Assembly (NCBI GenBank): GCA_964432945.1
Contig: CAYSPO010000003.1
Span: forward strand, 1 to 60,361
Origin: CAYSPO01 sp964432945
Lineage (GTDB): Bacteria > Bacillota > Clostridia > Tissierellales > Peptoniphilaceae
Length of the DNA: 60,361 nucleotides
Direction of reading: 5' to 3'
The translations under genes were made by a program, and so were the position numbers. This document shows, in pieces, positions 24,273 through 33,697 of the stretch. The notes under the pieces were generated by a model that was given only the letters and a program-made list of their open reading frames with translations, did no database searches and was not told the origin of the DNA. Position 1 is the stretch's first letter, and the number at the start of each line of letters is the position of its first letter.

Positions 24273-25574
24273 CTAATCACCTTTTAGCTTTCTCTTGTCT
24301 ATAACCCTAGTTGCTTTTCCTGAAGTTCTCTCAATAGTTTTAGGTTCAACTAATCTTATTTTTGCATGTAGTCCAACTGTTTCTTGAACAGCTTTTCCTA
24401 TTTTCTTCCTTAAATTCTCTAAATCACTAATTTTATCCGAGAAGAATTTTTCATCTACTTCGATTAATATTTCAAAAGTATCCATACTTCCTACCCTATC
24501 AACAACTATTAGATAATGAGGACTTGAGATTACTTCCATAATTACAGCTTCTACTTGAGATGGGAATACATTAACTCCCTTAATGACAAGCATATCATCA
24601 CTTCTACCAATAAATCTAGAAATTCTCGCTGTTGTTCTTCCGCACTCACACTTATCATAACTTAATGAAGTTAAATCTCCTGTACGATATCTTATTAAAG
24701 GTAGAGCTTCTTTGGTAAGAGTAGTAATAACAAGCTCTCCTACTTCTCCTTCTCCAAGAACTTCCCCAGTATCTGGATCTATAATCTCTGGATAAAAATG
24801 ATCTTCGTGAATATGAAGTCCCTTGTGGTACTTGCAATCTGCTGCTACTCCAGGCCCCATTATTTCACTTAATCCATAGATATCATGACAAGTTATATTT
24901 AATTTATCTTCAATAGAATCTCTCATCTCATCTGTCCATGGCTCTCCACCACAAATAGCTGATTTAAGAAGAATTTCATCTTTTTTACTTTCATCTTCTA
25001 AAGTTTCTATTATATGAAGTAAGTAAGATGGTGTGCAGGCAATTGCAGTAGCCTTTAAATCAACCATCATAGTAATTTGTTTTTTTGTGTTAGAAGTGGA
25101 CATAGGAATAACTGTTGCACCTAAGTTCTCAACTCCATAATGTAAGCCTAACCCACCAGTAAATAGCCCATAGCCATAAGATACTTGGACAATATCATCT
25201 CTTGAGATATTAGCCATTGTAAGTATTCTAGCAACACATTCTTTCCAGATTTCTAAATCCCGTCTTGAATAACCTACCACAGTTGCCTTTCCAGTTGTAC
25301 CACTAGAAGCATGTATCCTAACAACTTCACTCATAGGAGAAGCAAACAAGCCATAAGGATAATTAATTCTTAAATCATCTTTGACAGTAAAAGGTAGTTT
25401 CTCTATATCTTTTATATCCCTAATATCACTGGGATCAAGGCCTTTTTCCTGCATTTTTTCTCGATAATATGGAACATTATGGTAGACTCTATCTACTAAC
25501 TTAACCAATCTTTCCCCTTGCATAAAGGTCATTTGGTCTCTTTCCATACACTCTTTAGTTTTGTTCCATATCAT
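24273..25574 (-). CDS. paaK: Phenylacetate-CoA ligase, second copy
   Basis: A 433-residue AMP-forming acyl-CoA ligase. The ATP/AMP-binding loop HASSGTTGKATVVGY begins at residue 88; YGLFTGGLGLHYG, YGLSEIMGPGVA and IRYRTGDLT are intact, and the C-terminal domain has RSDDMLVIKGVNVFPSQVE. It activates aryl acetates (phenylacetate, indoleacetate) to CoA thioesters, or runs in reverse to make ATP. The ATG at 25574 gives the same MIW start as the first copy; a TTG six bases upstream is an alternative. It overlaps the upstream ACT gene by 20 nt. Confidence 0.92.
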   Translation of the reverse strand: MIWNKTKECMERDQMTFMQGERLVKLVDRVYHNVPYYREKMQEKGLDPSDIRDIKDIEKLPFTVKDDLRINYPYGLFASPMSEVVRIHASSGTTGKATVVGYSRRDLEIWKECVARILTMANISRDDIVQVSYGYGLFTGGLGLHYGVENLGATVIPMSTSNTKKQITMMVDLKATAIACTPSYLLHIIETLEDESKKDEILLKSAICGGEPWTDEMRDSIEDKLNITCHDIYGLSEIMGPGVAADCKYHKGLHIHEDHFYPEIIDPDTGEVLGEGEVGELVITTLTKEALPLIRYRTGDLTSLSYDKCECGRTTARISRFIGRSDDMLVIKGVNVFPSQVEAVIMEVISSPHYLIVVDRVGSMDTFEILIEVDEKFFSDKISDLENLRKKIGKAVQETVGLHAKIRLVEPKTIERTSGKATRVIDKRKLKGD

Positions 25575-25974
25575 AAACAATAAATCCCTTCGATTTCAAA
25601 TAATCTTCTACTTTATCATCTGGTTGTATCTGCAATATAATAAGAGGCAAACCAACCTTTCTTAACACCATAGAATATATATAATTAACATTATAATTTT
25701 CTTCATGTAAAGTATCTAATAGGCTATTCAATGCCCCTGTCTCATCTTGTAATTCTACTGCCACCACATCCGTAACTGTAAAACCAAATCCATGAGAGGA
25801 AAGTGCCTTTTGTCCTATCTCTATATTATCAACAATAATTCTAAGTATTCCAAAATCGCTAGTATCATTCATAGAAAAAGCCTTGATACTAACTCCCTCT
25901 TCTGCCAACACTTTGGTAACTTCTGCCATTGTTCCTGGCTTATTTTCAATTAAAATAGAAAGTTGTTTCATCAT
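25555..25974 (-). CDS. Tandem ACT-domain protein, 139 aa (internal to ior operon)
   Basis: Like the last gene of this operon it has two ACT domains (MKQLSILIENKPGTMAEVTK; VELQDETGALNSLLDTLHEE). The two ACT proteins share layout and length but differ widely in sequence, so they may sense different ligands. It overlaps iorB by 4 nt (ATGA) and paaK by 20 nt. The tight overlaps show that it belongs to the aryl-pyruvate operon. The function as ligand sensor is inferred from the domain only. Confidence 0.86.
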   Translation of the reverse strand: MMKQLSILIENKPGTMAEVTKVLAEEGVSIKAFSMNDTSDFGILRIIVDNIEIGQKALSSHGFGFTVTDVVAVELQDETGALNSLLDTLHEENYNVNYIYSMVLRKVGLPLIILQIQPDDKVEDYLKSKGFIVYDMEQN

Positions 25975-26561
25975 AAACCTAAATCCTCTACTAATTCTCT
26001 TCCTTTTTCAAATGCTTGAATATTTATATCAATAGTTTTTTCAGGTACAGTTTTTCTTATTACATCTTTCCAAATGGACTCATCTAAATCCATGTGTTTA
26101 GAAAGAATGCCTAAAATAATTACATTAAATACTCTTTTATTCCCTAAATTTAGAGCTTCTGTCATTGCATCAACGCTAACTAGCTTTATGCCTTTTTCTC
26201 TTAAATTCTCCAAAATGTTCTCTGGGTATTCTTCTAACTGAGTGACAACTGGCATAGGATCAATTCTTTGATCATTACAAATTATAACACCTTCATCTTT
26301 GAGAAAATGTGCATACCTTAAAGCCTCTAGCCTTTCAAAAGCTATTAATATATCTGCTCTTCCTTCTTCAACTATCGGCTCATATACCTTATCTCCATAT
26401 CTAACAAAGGTAACAACAGAGCCTCCTCTTTGTGCCATACCATGAACTTCAGATAGCTTAACATCATAACCAGCTTGATCTATAACTCCACCAAGAACTC
26501 TACTTGTTAAAAGAGTTCCTTGACCTCCAACTCCTACTATCATTATATTTACTGTTTCCAT
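25971..26561 (-). CDS. iorB: Indolepyruvate:ferredoxin oxidoreductase, beta subunit
   Basis: A 196-residue gamma-type 2-oxoacid oxidoreductase subunit. The N-terminal motif IMIVGVGGQGTLLTSRVLG and the SEVHGMAQRGGSVVTFVRYG region (about 37-56) are the family hallmark. With IorA it oxidatively decarboxylates aryl pyruvates from Trp, Phe and Tyr to aryl-acetyl-CoA with ferredoxin. It starts one base after the iorA stop and overlaps the next gene by 4 nt. Confidence 0.93.
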   Translation of the reverse strand: METVNIMIVGVGGQGTLLTSRVLGGVIDQAGYDVKLSEVHGMAQRGGSVVTFVRYGDKVYEPIVEEGRADILIAFERLEALRYAHFLKDEGVIICNDQRIDPMPVVTQLEEYPENILENLREKGIKLVSVDAMTEALNLGNKRVFNVIILGILSKHMDLDESIWKDVIRKTVPEKTIDINIQAFEKGRELVEDLGL

Positions 26562-26562
26562 A

Positions 26563-28466
26563 CTACACCCCTTTAATTGGACTTTCTTTTATTGCATCAA
26601 ATGGGCAAAGATTATAACACAGGCTACATCCTGCACATTGGACTGGATCTATAACAGATGTTTTATCTTCATCTTTTGTTATAGCAGGGCAGCCAGGTTT
26701 CAAGCAAACTCCGCATTTCCTGCATTCTTCTCTTTCCACATGGTAAGTATTTGTTTTAACAGTAGTTTTTAAAAGAGCACAAGGGGAGTTAGCTACAATT
26801 ACAGATACACCAGGGTATTCGCTAGCTTCCTTGAAGGCTTTCTCTAGGCCTTTTAAATCAAAAGAAGAAATCTCTTGATAATGTTTAACTCCTATTCCCT
26901 CACAGATTTTTTCAAAACTAATAGAATTAGATATATCTCCTCTTAGGGTAACTCCTGTAGAAGGATTTTCTTGGTGACCTGTCATAGCTGTAGTAGAATT
27001 ATCTAAAATCAGAACTGTTCCATGACTTTCATTATAAACCATATTTATAAGGGAATTTATACCTGTATGGAAAAATGTTGAATCTCCGATTACAGCTACC
27101 CAATCCTTAATATATTCACTTCCCCTAGCTTTTTCCATTCCATGAAGAGAAGAAATACTCGCACCCATACAAATTGTTGTATCGATGGATTTTTGAGGAT
27201 GACCTGCTCCAAGAGTATAACATCCTATATCCCCTGCACCATGTAATTTTAATTTATTCATAACAGAATAAACTGATCTATGAGGACAACCTGGGCAAAG
27301 AACAGGTGGTCTTATAGGTGCATAAGATTTTTCAATTATTTTTGTTGGTTCTTTGAATTCTTTTAAAAGCATTTCACTTGAGTATTCTCCAAGAATTGTG
27401 AATAATTCTTTACCTTCNNNNNNNNNNNNNNNNNNNNNNNNNNNNNNNNNNNNNNNNNNNNNNNNNNNNNNNNNNNNNNNNNNNNNNNNNNNNNNNNNNN
27501 NNNNNNNNNNNNNNNNNTTAAAAGCATTTCACTTGAGTATTCTCCAAGAATTGTGAATAATTCTTTACCTTCACATTCAATTCCCCAAGATTTAACCTGT
27601 TCTTCGATAACTGGATCAAGCTCTTCAAAAATAATAAGCCTATCCACTTTAGAAGCAAAATCCTCAATTAACTTTTTAGGAAGAGGGTTTAATAAACCTA
27701 ATTTAAGAACGGAGGCCTCAGGCATTACTTCTTTTACATATTGATAAGCTATACCTGAAGTAATAAATCCAATAGAAGTATCATTTATTTCCATTTTATT
27801 CAAATCATCCATATCAGATGAATCTTCTTGTAATCTTCTTAAGTTTTCTTCCACTATTGGGTGCCTTAACTTTGCATGAGCAGGAACCATTACATTTTTC
27901 TGAGGATTTTTTACATACTCAATAACATCTCTTTCTTCTCTTTCTCTTAACTCAACCATACCTTGAGAATGAGAAAGTCTTGTAGTAGTTCTAAAAATTA
28001 CAGGAGTATCGTATTGTTCACTTAAATCAAAAGCCAATTTCATAAAATCTTTAGCTTCTTGAGAATCTGAGGCTTCTATCACAGGTACTTTCGCAGAGAT
28101 TGCAACTCTTCTTGTATCTTGTTCATTTTGAGAACTATATAGGCCTGGATCATCAGCTACCACAATTACAAGACCACCAGTAACTCCAATATATGAAGCT
28201 GTAAATAGAGGATCTGCCGCCACATTAAGTCCAACATGCTTCATACTTGCCATTGCCCTAACTCCTGATAAAGAAGCTCCTATAGCTACCTCTAAGGCTA
28301 CCTTTTCATTAGGAGCCCACTCACAATATAATTTATCGGAAAATTTGGCTAAAGATTCACTTATTTCAGTACTTGGCGTTCCAGGGTAAGCACTTGAAAC
28401 TACAAGACCAGCCTCATAGGCTCCCCTTGCAATAGCTTCATTACCCAGCATTATTTTTTTATCCAT
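26563..28466 (-). CDS. iorA: Indolepyruvate:ferredoxin oxidoreductase, alpha subunit; intact once the assembly gap is collapsed
   Basis: The gene contains 100 N and a duplicated 55-base segment. Removing 155 nt gives a continuous 582-residue protein, close to normal IorA length. Pyrimidine-binding and TPP features are seen: SSAYPGTPSTEISE near residue 23, LCPGCPHRSVYS near 337, and IGDSTFFHTGINS near 408. The C terminus carries two ferredoxin-type 4Fe-4S motifs (CRKCGVCLKPGC from about 530, CAGCSLCYNLCP from about 559), as in archaeal IorA. It sits 6 nt downstream of paaK and directly upstream of iorB. Confidence 0.93.
27363..27572. other. Assembly gap: 100 N flanked by an identical 55-base repeat
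   Basis: Bases 27363-27417 equal 27518-27572, separated by exactly 100 N, the same pattern as at 7.1 kb. Uncorrected, it breaks iorA into two pieces and can create false overlapping reading frames on both strands. Confidence 0.95.
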
Positions 28467-28472
28467 ATAAAC

Positions 28473-29774
28473 CTACTTTCTCTTATCTGTAACTCTCTTG
28501 GCTTTTCCCTCAAATCTCTCTAAAGATCTTGGTCCTAAAATCTTAACTTTTACAGAAAGTCCTATGGCATTTTTAATTTTACCAACTATTCTTTCTTCAA
28601 GTTTCTCTAATTCACCGTAAGATTCAAGAAGCCTGTAATCCATTAACTCAACTTTTACCTCTAAAACGTCCATATGATTAATCCTATCTACAATTATTTC
28701 ATAGCTTGGACCAATCTCATCTATATCTTTAATAGCCTCTTCAATTTGAGTAGGAAATACATTTACTCCTCTTATTAGGAGCATATCATCACTTCTACCC
28801 TTAAATGGCTCAATTCTTAAAGTTGTTCTTCCGCACTGGCACTTGTCCTTATGTAAACGAGTAATATCACTTGTTTTGTACCTAATCAGTGGAATTGCAT
28901 CTTTTTGTAAGCAAGTTATTACTAAAACTCCTTCTTCACCATCTTCTAAAACTTCTTCTGTTTCAGGATCGATAACTTCTGCTATATAATAATCTTCATT
29001 TATATGCATCCCACACTTGTACTTACATTCTCCAGCAACTCCAGGACCATTAAGTTCACTCATTCCATAGTTTTGGGTAAATAAAACATCGTCTCCCCAA
29101 TAAGAGTTAAGTTCATCTCTCATTTTCTCAGAAAGAGCTTCTCCTCCTAGAATTCCAGCCTTCAAATTAAAATCTTTTTTCGGATTAAAACCATTTTTCA
29201 CAATTGTTTCTGTAAGGTGAAGTAAATATGATGGAGTGGCAATAATCAAATCAGTTCCTAAGTCTTTCATAAACATAATTTGCCTATCTGTATTTCCTGT
29301 AGACATAGGAATAATATTGCATCCTAGATTCTCCAGCCCATAATGCAAGCCAAAACCTCCAGTAAACATTCCATATCCAAAAGAAATTTGAGCAGTATAG
29401 CCTGGTCTTGCACCTGCCATTACAACAACTCTTTTGACAGTTTCATTCCACATTTCTATATCTTTTTTTGTATAACCTACAACAGTGGGCTTTCCTGTTG
29501 TCCCACTAGATGCATGAGTCCTTACAATTTCACTTTTATTCACTGCAAGCATTCCATAAGGATAATTTTTCCTAAAGTCTTCTTTATAGACTATAGGAAG
29601 TTTAGCTAAGTCTTCTAAAGATTTAATATCTTCAGGCTTAACTCCAGCTTCATCCATTTTTTCTCTATATGTTTGCATTTTTTCGTAAGCTCTTTTAACT
29701 TGTTTTTTTAATAAATCAAGCTGCAAGGCTTCTATCTCATCTCTGGATAGTGTTTCTTCTTCTGCCCAAATCAT
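28473..29774 (-). CDS. paaK: Phenylacetate-CoA ligase, first copy
   Basis: A 433-residue AMP-forming ligase, first gene of the ior operon. ATP-binding loop HASSGTTGKPTVVGY begins at residue 87; YGMFTGGFGLHYG, YGMSELNGPGVAG and IRYKTSDITR follow, with RSDDMLLIRGVNVFPTQIE in the C-terminal domain. The ATG at 29774 has GGAGGG just upstream; a GTG further up overlaps that site and is rejected. Two distinct ligases in one operon may act on different aryl acids (for example phenylacetate and indoleacetate). Direction in the cell, activation or ATP formation, is not shown by sequence. Confidence 0.92.
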   Translation of the reverse strand: MIWAEEETLSRDEIEALQLDLLKKQVKRAYEKMQTYREKMDEAGVKPEDIKSLEDLAKLPIVYKEDFRKNYPYGMLAVNKSEIVRTHASSGTTGKPTVVGYTKKDIEMWNETVKRVVVMAGARPGYTAQISFGYGMFTGGFGLHYGLENLGCNIIPMSTGNTDRQIMFMKDLGTDLIIATPSYLLHLTETIVKNGFNPKKDFNLKAGILGGEALSEKMRDELNSYWGDDVLFTQNYGMSELNGPGVAGECKYKCGMHINEDYYIAEVIDPETEEVLEDGEEGVLVITCLQKDAIPLIRYKTSDITRLHKDKCQCGRTTLRIEPFKGRSDDMLLIRGVNVFPTQIEEAIKDIDEIGPSYEIIVDRINHMDVLEVKVELMDYRLLESYGELEKLEERIVGKIKNAIGLSVKVKILGPRSLERFEGKAKRVTDKRK

Positions 29775-29965
29775 ATTTCCCTCCACAAAATTTTCTAACT
29801 ATAAATATATTATATGATATATTAATTGTCAATGATATTAAAGACATTAAAGTGTAAAAGAAATACAGAGGGGCTTTTAATAAAAATCTACTTCTTTCTT
29901 GTATTTTTATAAGTTTTTATAGTAACTATTTTGCTAATTTAACCTTAAATGAAAAATATTAAATA

Positions 29966-29997
29966 AAAAAATACCAGCTAAAAGCTGGCATTTTATA
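29966..29997 (-). terminator. Terminator of the arsM gene
   Basis: Stem ATACCAGCT/AGCTGGCAT with T-rich tail on the minus strand (ATTTTTTTATTT), a few bases past the arsM stop. The sequence 29775-29965 is AT-rich with no other feature seen. Confidence 0.75.
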
Positions 29998-30004
29998 TAT
30001 GCTA

Positions 30005-30766
30005 TTATTTATAAGCAACTGTAGCTGAACGAGCAATGTATTCTCTAAGGTCAATTTCCTTAATTCCCCATTTAGCTGCGTATTCATCAGATACTTTTTC
30101 TACATAAATTTCAATATTTTTATATCCTATTTCTTCTAAAAGTTCTTTCTTTTCGGGCACTTTCATACCACCAGCTACACAAGTTCCATACATTTTAGGA
30201 TCTTCTAAAATAAAATCTGGTAGTGTTTGTATGTGTGCAATATCGGAAACAGATATCCTTCCACCTGGCTTCAATACTCTTAGGATTTCTTTATATACTT
30301 GCTTTTTATCAATAGAAAGATTTATTACACAGTTACTAATTACAAGGTCTACTGAATTATCTGCGACAGGTAGGTGTTCTATTTCACCAAGCCTAAAGTC
30401 TGTATTAGTAAAGCCTCTACCATCACTAATTTTTCTAGCAGTTTCTATCATTTTTGGTGTCATATCCACACCAATAACTTTACCTGTTTCTCCGACCTTT
30501 TTAGCCGCAATAAAAACATCCATACCTTTTCCACAACCAAGGTCAAGTACAACTTCACCTTCAACTGGCTTTCCATATTCAAATGGGTTGCCGCAGCCTA
30601 AACCTAGATTAGCTTCTTTTGGTACAAGAGCTAGTTCTTCTTCTGAATAACCTAGAGCTTTACCTAAATCATTGCTATCGACCTCTATACCTTTTTTACC
30701 TTCTGCTACATCTCCATAAAAATCAGAAACAGATTTTTTTACTTCTTTGTCATCAATTCGTGCCAT
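30005..30766 (-). CDS. arsM: Arsenite S-adenosylmethionine methyltransferase
   Basis: A 253-residue SAM-dependent methyltransferase. SAM motif I is VVLDLGCGKGMDVFIAAK (about residues 72-89). The three As(III)-binding cysteines of ArsM are present at Cys58 (LGLGCGNPF), Cys146 (VISNCVINLS) and Cys196 (YGTCVAGGMK). The protein is shorter than algal ArsM but typical for bacteria. It probably methylates trivalent arsenic to volatile or less toxic species. No arsR operator or other ars gene is next to it, so its control is not visible. AGGAGG lies before the ATG. Confidence 0.9.
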   Translation of the reverse strand: MARIDDKEVKKSVSDFYGDVAEGKKGIEVDSNDLGKALGYSEEELALVPKEANLGLGCGNPFEYGKPVEGEVVLDLGCGKGMDVFIAAKKVGETGKVIGVDMTPKMIETARKISDGRGFTNTDFRLGEIEHLPVADNSVDLVISNCVINLSIDKKQVYKEILRVLKPGGRISVSDIAHIQTLPDFILEDPKMYGTCVAGGMKVPEKKELLEEIGYKNIEIYVEKVSDEYAAKWGIKEIDLREYIARSATVAYK

Positions 30767-30837
30767 AGTTCCTCCTAATTCATATCGATTATTGTCTATA
30801 TGTTAATAATACCACAAATACATTCAATAAAACACAT

Positions 30838-32265
30838 TTATTCAGTGATTTCTATTTTAAGATCCTTTTGCTTTTCCTTATAATAGTAATTACCCATTGA
30901 GTCAGTACCATAACCCCCATTAAAGCTCTTAAACTTATAGGCTGGTATTTGAACACTATTTTTATTTTCTTCAATCGCCTCTCTTATTAGCCTATCTCTT
31001 TCCATATAAGTCCTATAATTAACACTATATACAACTAAATAAACTGAGAAAGCCACCATAATAAAAGCGGCACATATTCTATTAAAATATTTTTCAAATT
31101 TTATATCATATTCATTTAATCTAAATAGAGAAACAATAATTAATATATTAAAAAACATAGGAGTAAAGAAATTCCTAGCACTAACTGGAGATACAAATAA
31201 AAGCGGGCCCATTGTAATAGCCATAGATATACAAGAAAATACAATTAATTTAGAACTAAATTTCTTTATATTAAACTCTTTTACAGCTATTAAGATTATA
31301 AGTAAATAAAAACTAATATGAAAAAACATATTAACCATATTTCCCCACAAATGTAAATCTAAAAAAGAAAAAGGAATTAATATAAGTAAATTAATTAAAG
31401 CTGGGAGTTGTAAGGTAAATTTTTTATTTTTGAAAGCCTTATATATACCTATACCTAAAGCTAATGAAAATAAAACCATGACAAATATATTATAGACCAG
31501 CATATACTCAGAAAATATTTCCCAATTTTCACTAACAAAAGCAAAGATATCTTCAGCAATTTCTCTATATCCATCTTCATTATTAGCCACTTTCCAATAT
31601 ATAGGAGACATAAACATTATTATTGCCCCTAAAAGAGATCCTGAAAAGCTAGCAATATATCCAGACATGTTATCTTTATTCCAGAATATAAAGGCTAAAA
31701 GTATAGGAAGAAAGATCATGTATATAGTTAAATTTTCCATGAATAAACTTGCTATAAGAGATAAAAGAAAAGCCGAAACAAGCTCACCTTTTGTAAATTT
31801 ATTTCTATGGTAAATAAATAAATTCATTAGTATTAATATTAATATTATTGGCGGTATATAATTATAAAATCCAGATGACCAAACTAATGTCTGCCTAAAT
31901 ACAGGCAAGGGCATTAAAATTATTGAACCAAGTATTATAAATAAGCCACTTATTCTTTTTATATTTAATAACTTCATCATAAGTACTATATATAAAATAA
32001 CATTAAGAGATTTCATTAATGTTCGAGGAAATCTATTAATAAAAAGATAAGATATCTCATTTCCTATAATTCTTCCATTAAGAGTTTTATATAATCTTTT
32101 AACCCTGTCTATTCCTTCGGAAAAACCGATAAAACCACTATCATTCAGCCTATTAAAATCATCTCCAGAAGGAGGAAATACTGAAATAAGATAGATGGAT
32201 AAAAGAATAATAGCTATTAATATTATATTTTGATATTTATCTATAAATTCGTTTATTCGTTTCAT
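30838..32265 (-). CDS. Polytopic membrane protein, DUF6056/GT-C-like, 475 aa
   Basis: A membrane protein with about 11-12 helices. The first loop after helix 1 has FPPSGDDFNRLND (acidic residues placed as in GT-C glycosyltransferases), followed by LNGRIIGNEISYL; a further conserved-looking loop is FMENLTIYMIF. This resembles DUF6056-type membrane proteins of Gram-positive bacteria thought to be glycosyltransferase-like. The ATG at 32265 has AAGGAAG upstream and overlaps the preceding stop (ATGA). It is the last gene of a four-gene operon. A cell-surface sugar transfer role is inference only. Confidence 0.65.
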   Translation of the reverse strand: MKRINEFIDKYQNIILIAIILLSIYLISVFPPSGDDFNRLNDSGFIGFSEGIDRVKRLYKTLNGRIIGNEISYLFINRFPRTLMKSLNVILYIVLMMKLLNIKRISGLFIILGSIILMPLPVFRQTLVWSSGFYNYIPPIILILILMNLFIYHRNKFTKGELVSAFLLSLIASLFMENLTIYMIFLPILLAFIFWNKDNMSGYIASFSGSLLGAIIMFMSPIYWKVANNEDGYREIAEDIFAFVSENWEIFSEYMLVYNIFVMVLFSLALGIGIYKAFKNKKFTLQLPALINLLILIPFSFLDLHLWGNMVNMFFHISFYLLIILIAVKEFNIKKFSSKLIVFSCISMAITMGPLLFVSPVSARNFFTPMFFNILIIVSLFRLNEYDIKFEKYFNRICAAFIMVAFSVYLVVYSVNYRTYMERDRLIREAIEENKNSVQIPAYKFKSFNGGYGTDSMGNYYYKEKQKDLKIEITE

Positions 32266-32969
32266 TTTATCTTCCTTAATAATTTTTCTATTATTATTAA
32301 AACATTTCCTATAATCACTACCCCTAAACAATGTAATATTGCCATAAGGTATGAGCCTGAGATATTGTAATCTAAGGCATAATATGCTGAGAGCTGATTA
32401 AGTGGAGCCATAAACCAAATAAAACTTTTTTCAGTTGGAAAAATTATCCTGAATAAATAATATAAGGCAAAGGCAATTAAAATAAACTTGCTTACTTTAA
32501 AATCTTCAAAACTCATAGTCATAGTTAGGATAGCCAAATAAGTTAAACCTGTAAAAACTTGTATTACTGAAATACTCCTAAAATCATTAACTTTATCTAA
32601 TATTAGGCTACCTTCATTAATTCTCCCTAAACCTAAAATATTAATAACCTCTCCTAGAATTATTGAAAACACAACTAAGCTAATCAGGGTGAAAGTGCTT
32701 AAGCTAATAATTGTCTTTGCATTATTAACCCAACTCTCTAATAAATTTTCATTGGAGTTCTTATTTATATTTCTATAGATATAAATCAAGAAAATTAACA
32801 ATAAGCCAAAATTAAGGTATAGCTTGTCATTTAATAAAATAAGTATTCCATCAGAAGTATTAAATCCATTTAGAAAGATTGAAGCTGAATATAAAAGACA
32901 TATTATAACTAATAAAATATATTCCTTAGATTTAATATACTTTTTAATATCTTCACTAGCCTTAACCAT
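32262..32969 (-). CDS. Polytopic membrane protein, 235 aa, unknown
   Basis: Six or seven hydrophobic helices are visible with short loops, starting at about residue 15 (YILLVIICLLYSASIFL). There is no motif that I recognise. The gene begins directly at the end of the rsuA-like gene and overlaps the GT-C-like gene by 4 nt, so the two membrane proteins are probably made together and may form a complex or work in one surface pathway. Confidence 0.65.
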   Translation of the reverse strand: MVKASEDIKKYIKSKEYILLVIICLLYSASIFLNGFNTSDGILILLNDKLYLNFGLLLIFLIYIYRNINKNSNENLLESWVNNAKTIISLSTFTLISLVVFSIILGEVINILGLGRINEGSLILDKVNDFRSISVIQVFTGLTYLAILTMTMSFEDFKVSKFILIAFALYYLFRIIFPTEKSFIWFMAPLNQLSAYYALDYNISGSYLMAILHCLGVVIIGNVLIIIEKLLRKIK

Positions 32970-33686
32970 TTAAGACTCCTTCAATAAATTAACTTCTTCT
33001 TCTGTAAGCTCCCTAAATTCTCCTTCTTCTAAACTTTCATCTAGTCTAAGTTTACCCATAGAAATTCTTTTTAATTCTAAAACTTTCATTCCTACTTCTC
33101 TAAACATATGCTTTACTTGGTGATATTTCCCTTCTGAAATTCCAACTCTAATGAAAGAAGTACTTCCACTTTCAATAATCTCCAATTCAGCTGGCTTTGC
33201 TATATATCCTTCACTAGGAATAGAAACACCTTCTTTGAAAATCTCCACCTCTTTTTCTGTAACCTCTCCCTCAATTAAAGCCTCATACCACTTGACCACA
33301 CCTTTTTTGGGATTAGTTAGCTGGTGAGTAAGCATGCCATCATTTGTAATTACTAGTAAACCAGTTGTATCAACATCAAGCCTACCTACTGGATAAGGCT
33401 CAAAATTATAATAATAAGGATCAATCAATTCCAATATTGTAGGATACTGAGGATCGTCAGTCGAACTAACATATCCCTTAGACTTATTTAACATAAGATA
33501 AATAAATTCCCTATAAATAACTTCTTCACCTGCAAAAATAACTACATCTTTTTTACTATCAACCTTTGTGCCTGGATCCTTTATAGGCTGACCATTTACA
33601 AGAACTTCCCCTTCTTTTACAGACTTCTTTATTTGCTTTCTAGTACCATATCCCATATTGGATAATAGTTTATCAACACGCATCAT
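32970..33686 (-). CDS. rsuA: 16S rRNA pseudouridine synthase (RsuA/RluB family)
   Basis: A 238-residue enzyme with an N-terminal S4 RNA-binding domain (MRVDKLLSNMGYGTRKQIKK) and the pseudouridine synthase core. The catalytic Asp is in PVGRLDVDTTGLLVITNDG (GRLDxDTxGLL motif). It isomerises a uridine in rRNA; 16S position 516 is the RsuA target, but RluB/RluE-like specificity cannot be excluded. The long frame upstream is not used, as the ATG at 33686 (or 33683, a double ATG) has GAGGGTGG before it. It is 11 nt downstream of degV. Confidence 0.9.
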   Translation of the reverse strand: MMRVDKLLSNMGYGTRKQIKKSVKEGEVLVNGQPIKDPGTKVDSKKDVVIFAGEEVIYREFIYLMLNKSKGYVSSTDDPQYPTILELIDPYYYNFEPYPVGRLDVDTTGLLVITNDGMLTHQLTNPKKGVVKWYEALIEGEVTEKEVEIFKEGVSIPSEGYIAKPAELEIIESGSTSFIRVGISEGKYHQVKHMFREVGMKVLELKRISMGKLRLDESLEEGEFRELTEEEVNLLKES

Positions 33687-33697
33687 ATAACCACCCT

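Noticed and set aside
27353..27556. Reading frame crossing the N run at 27.4 kb on the + strand
   Set aside because: Antisense to iorA and produced by the assembly gap.
30231..30650. 139-codon + strand frame over arsM
   Set aside because: Antisense to conserved ArsM motifs; no ribosome binding site or family likeness.
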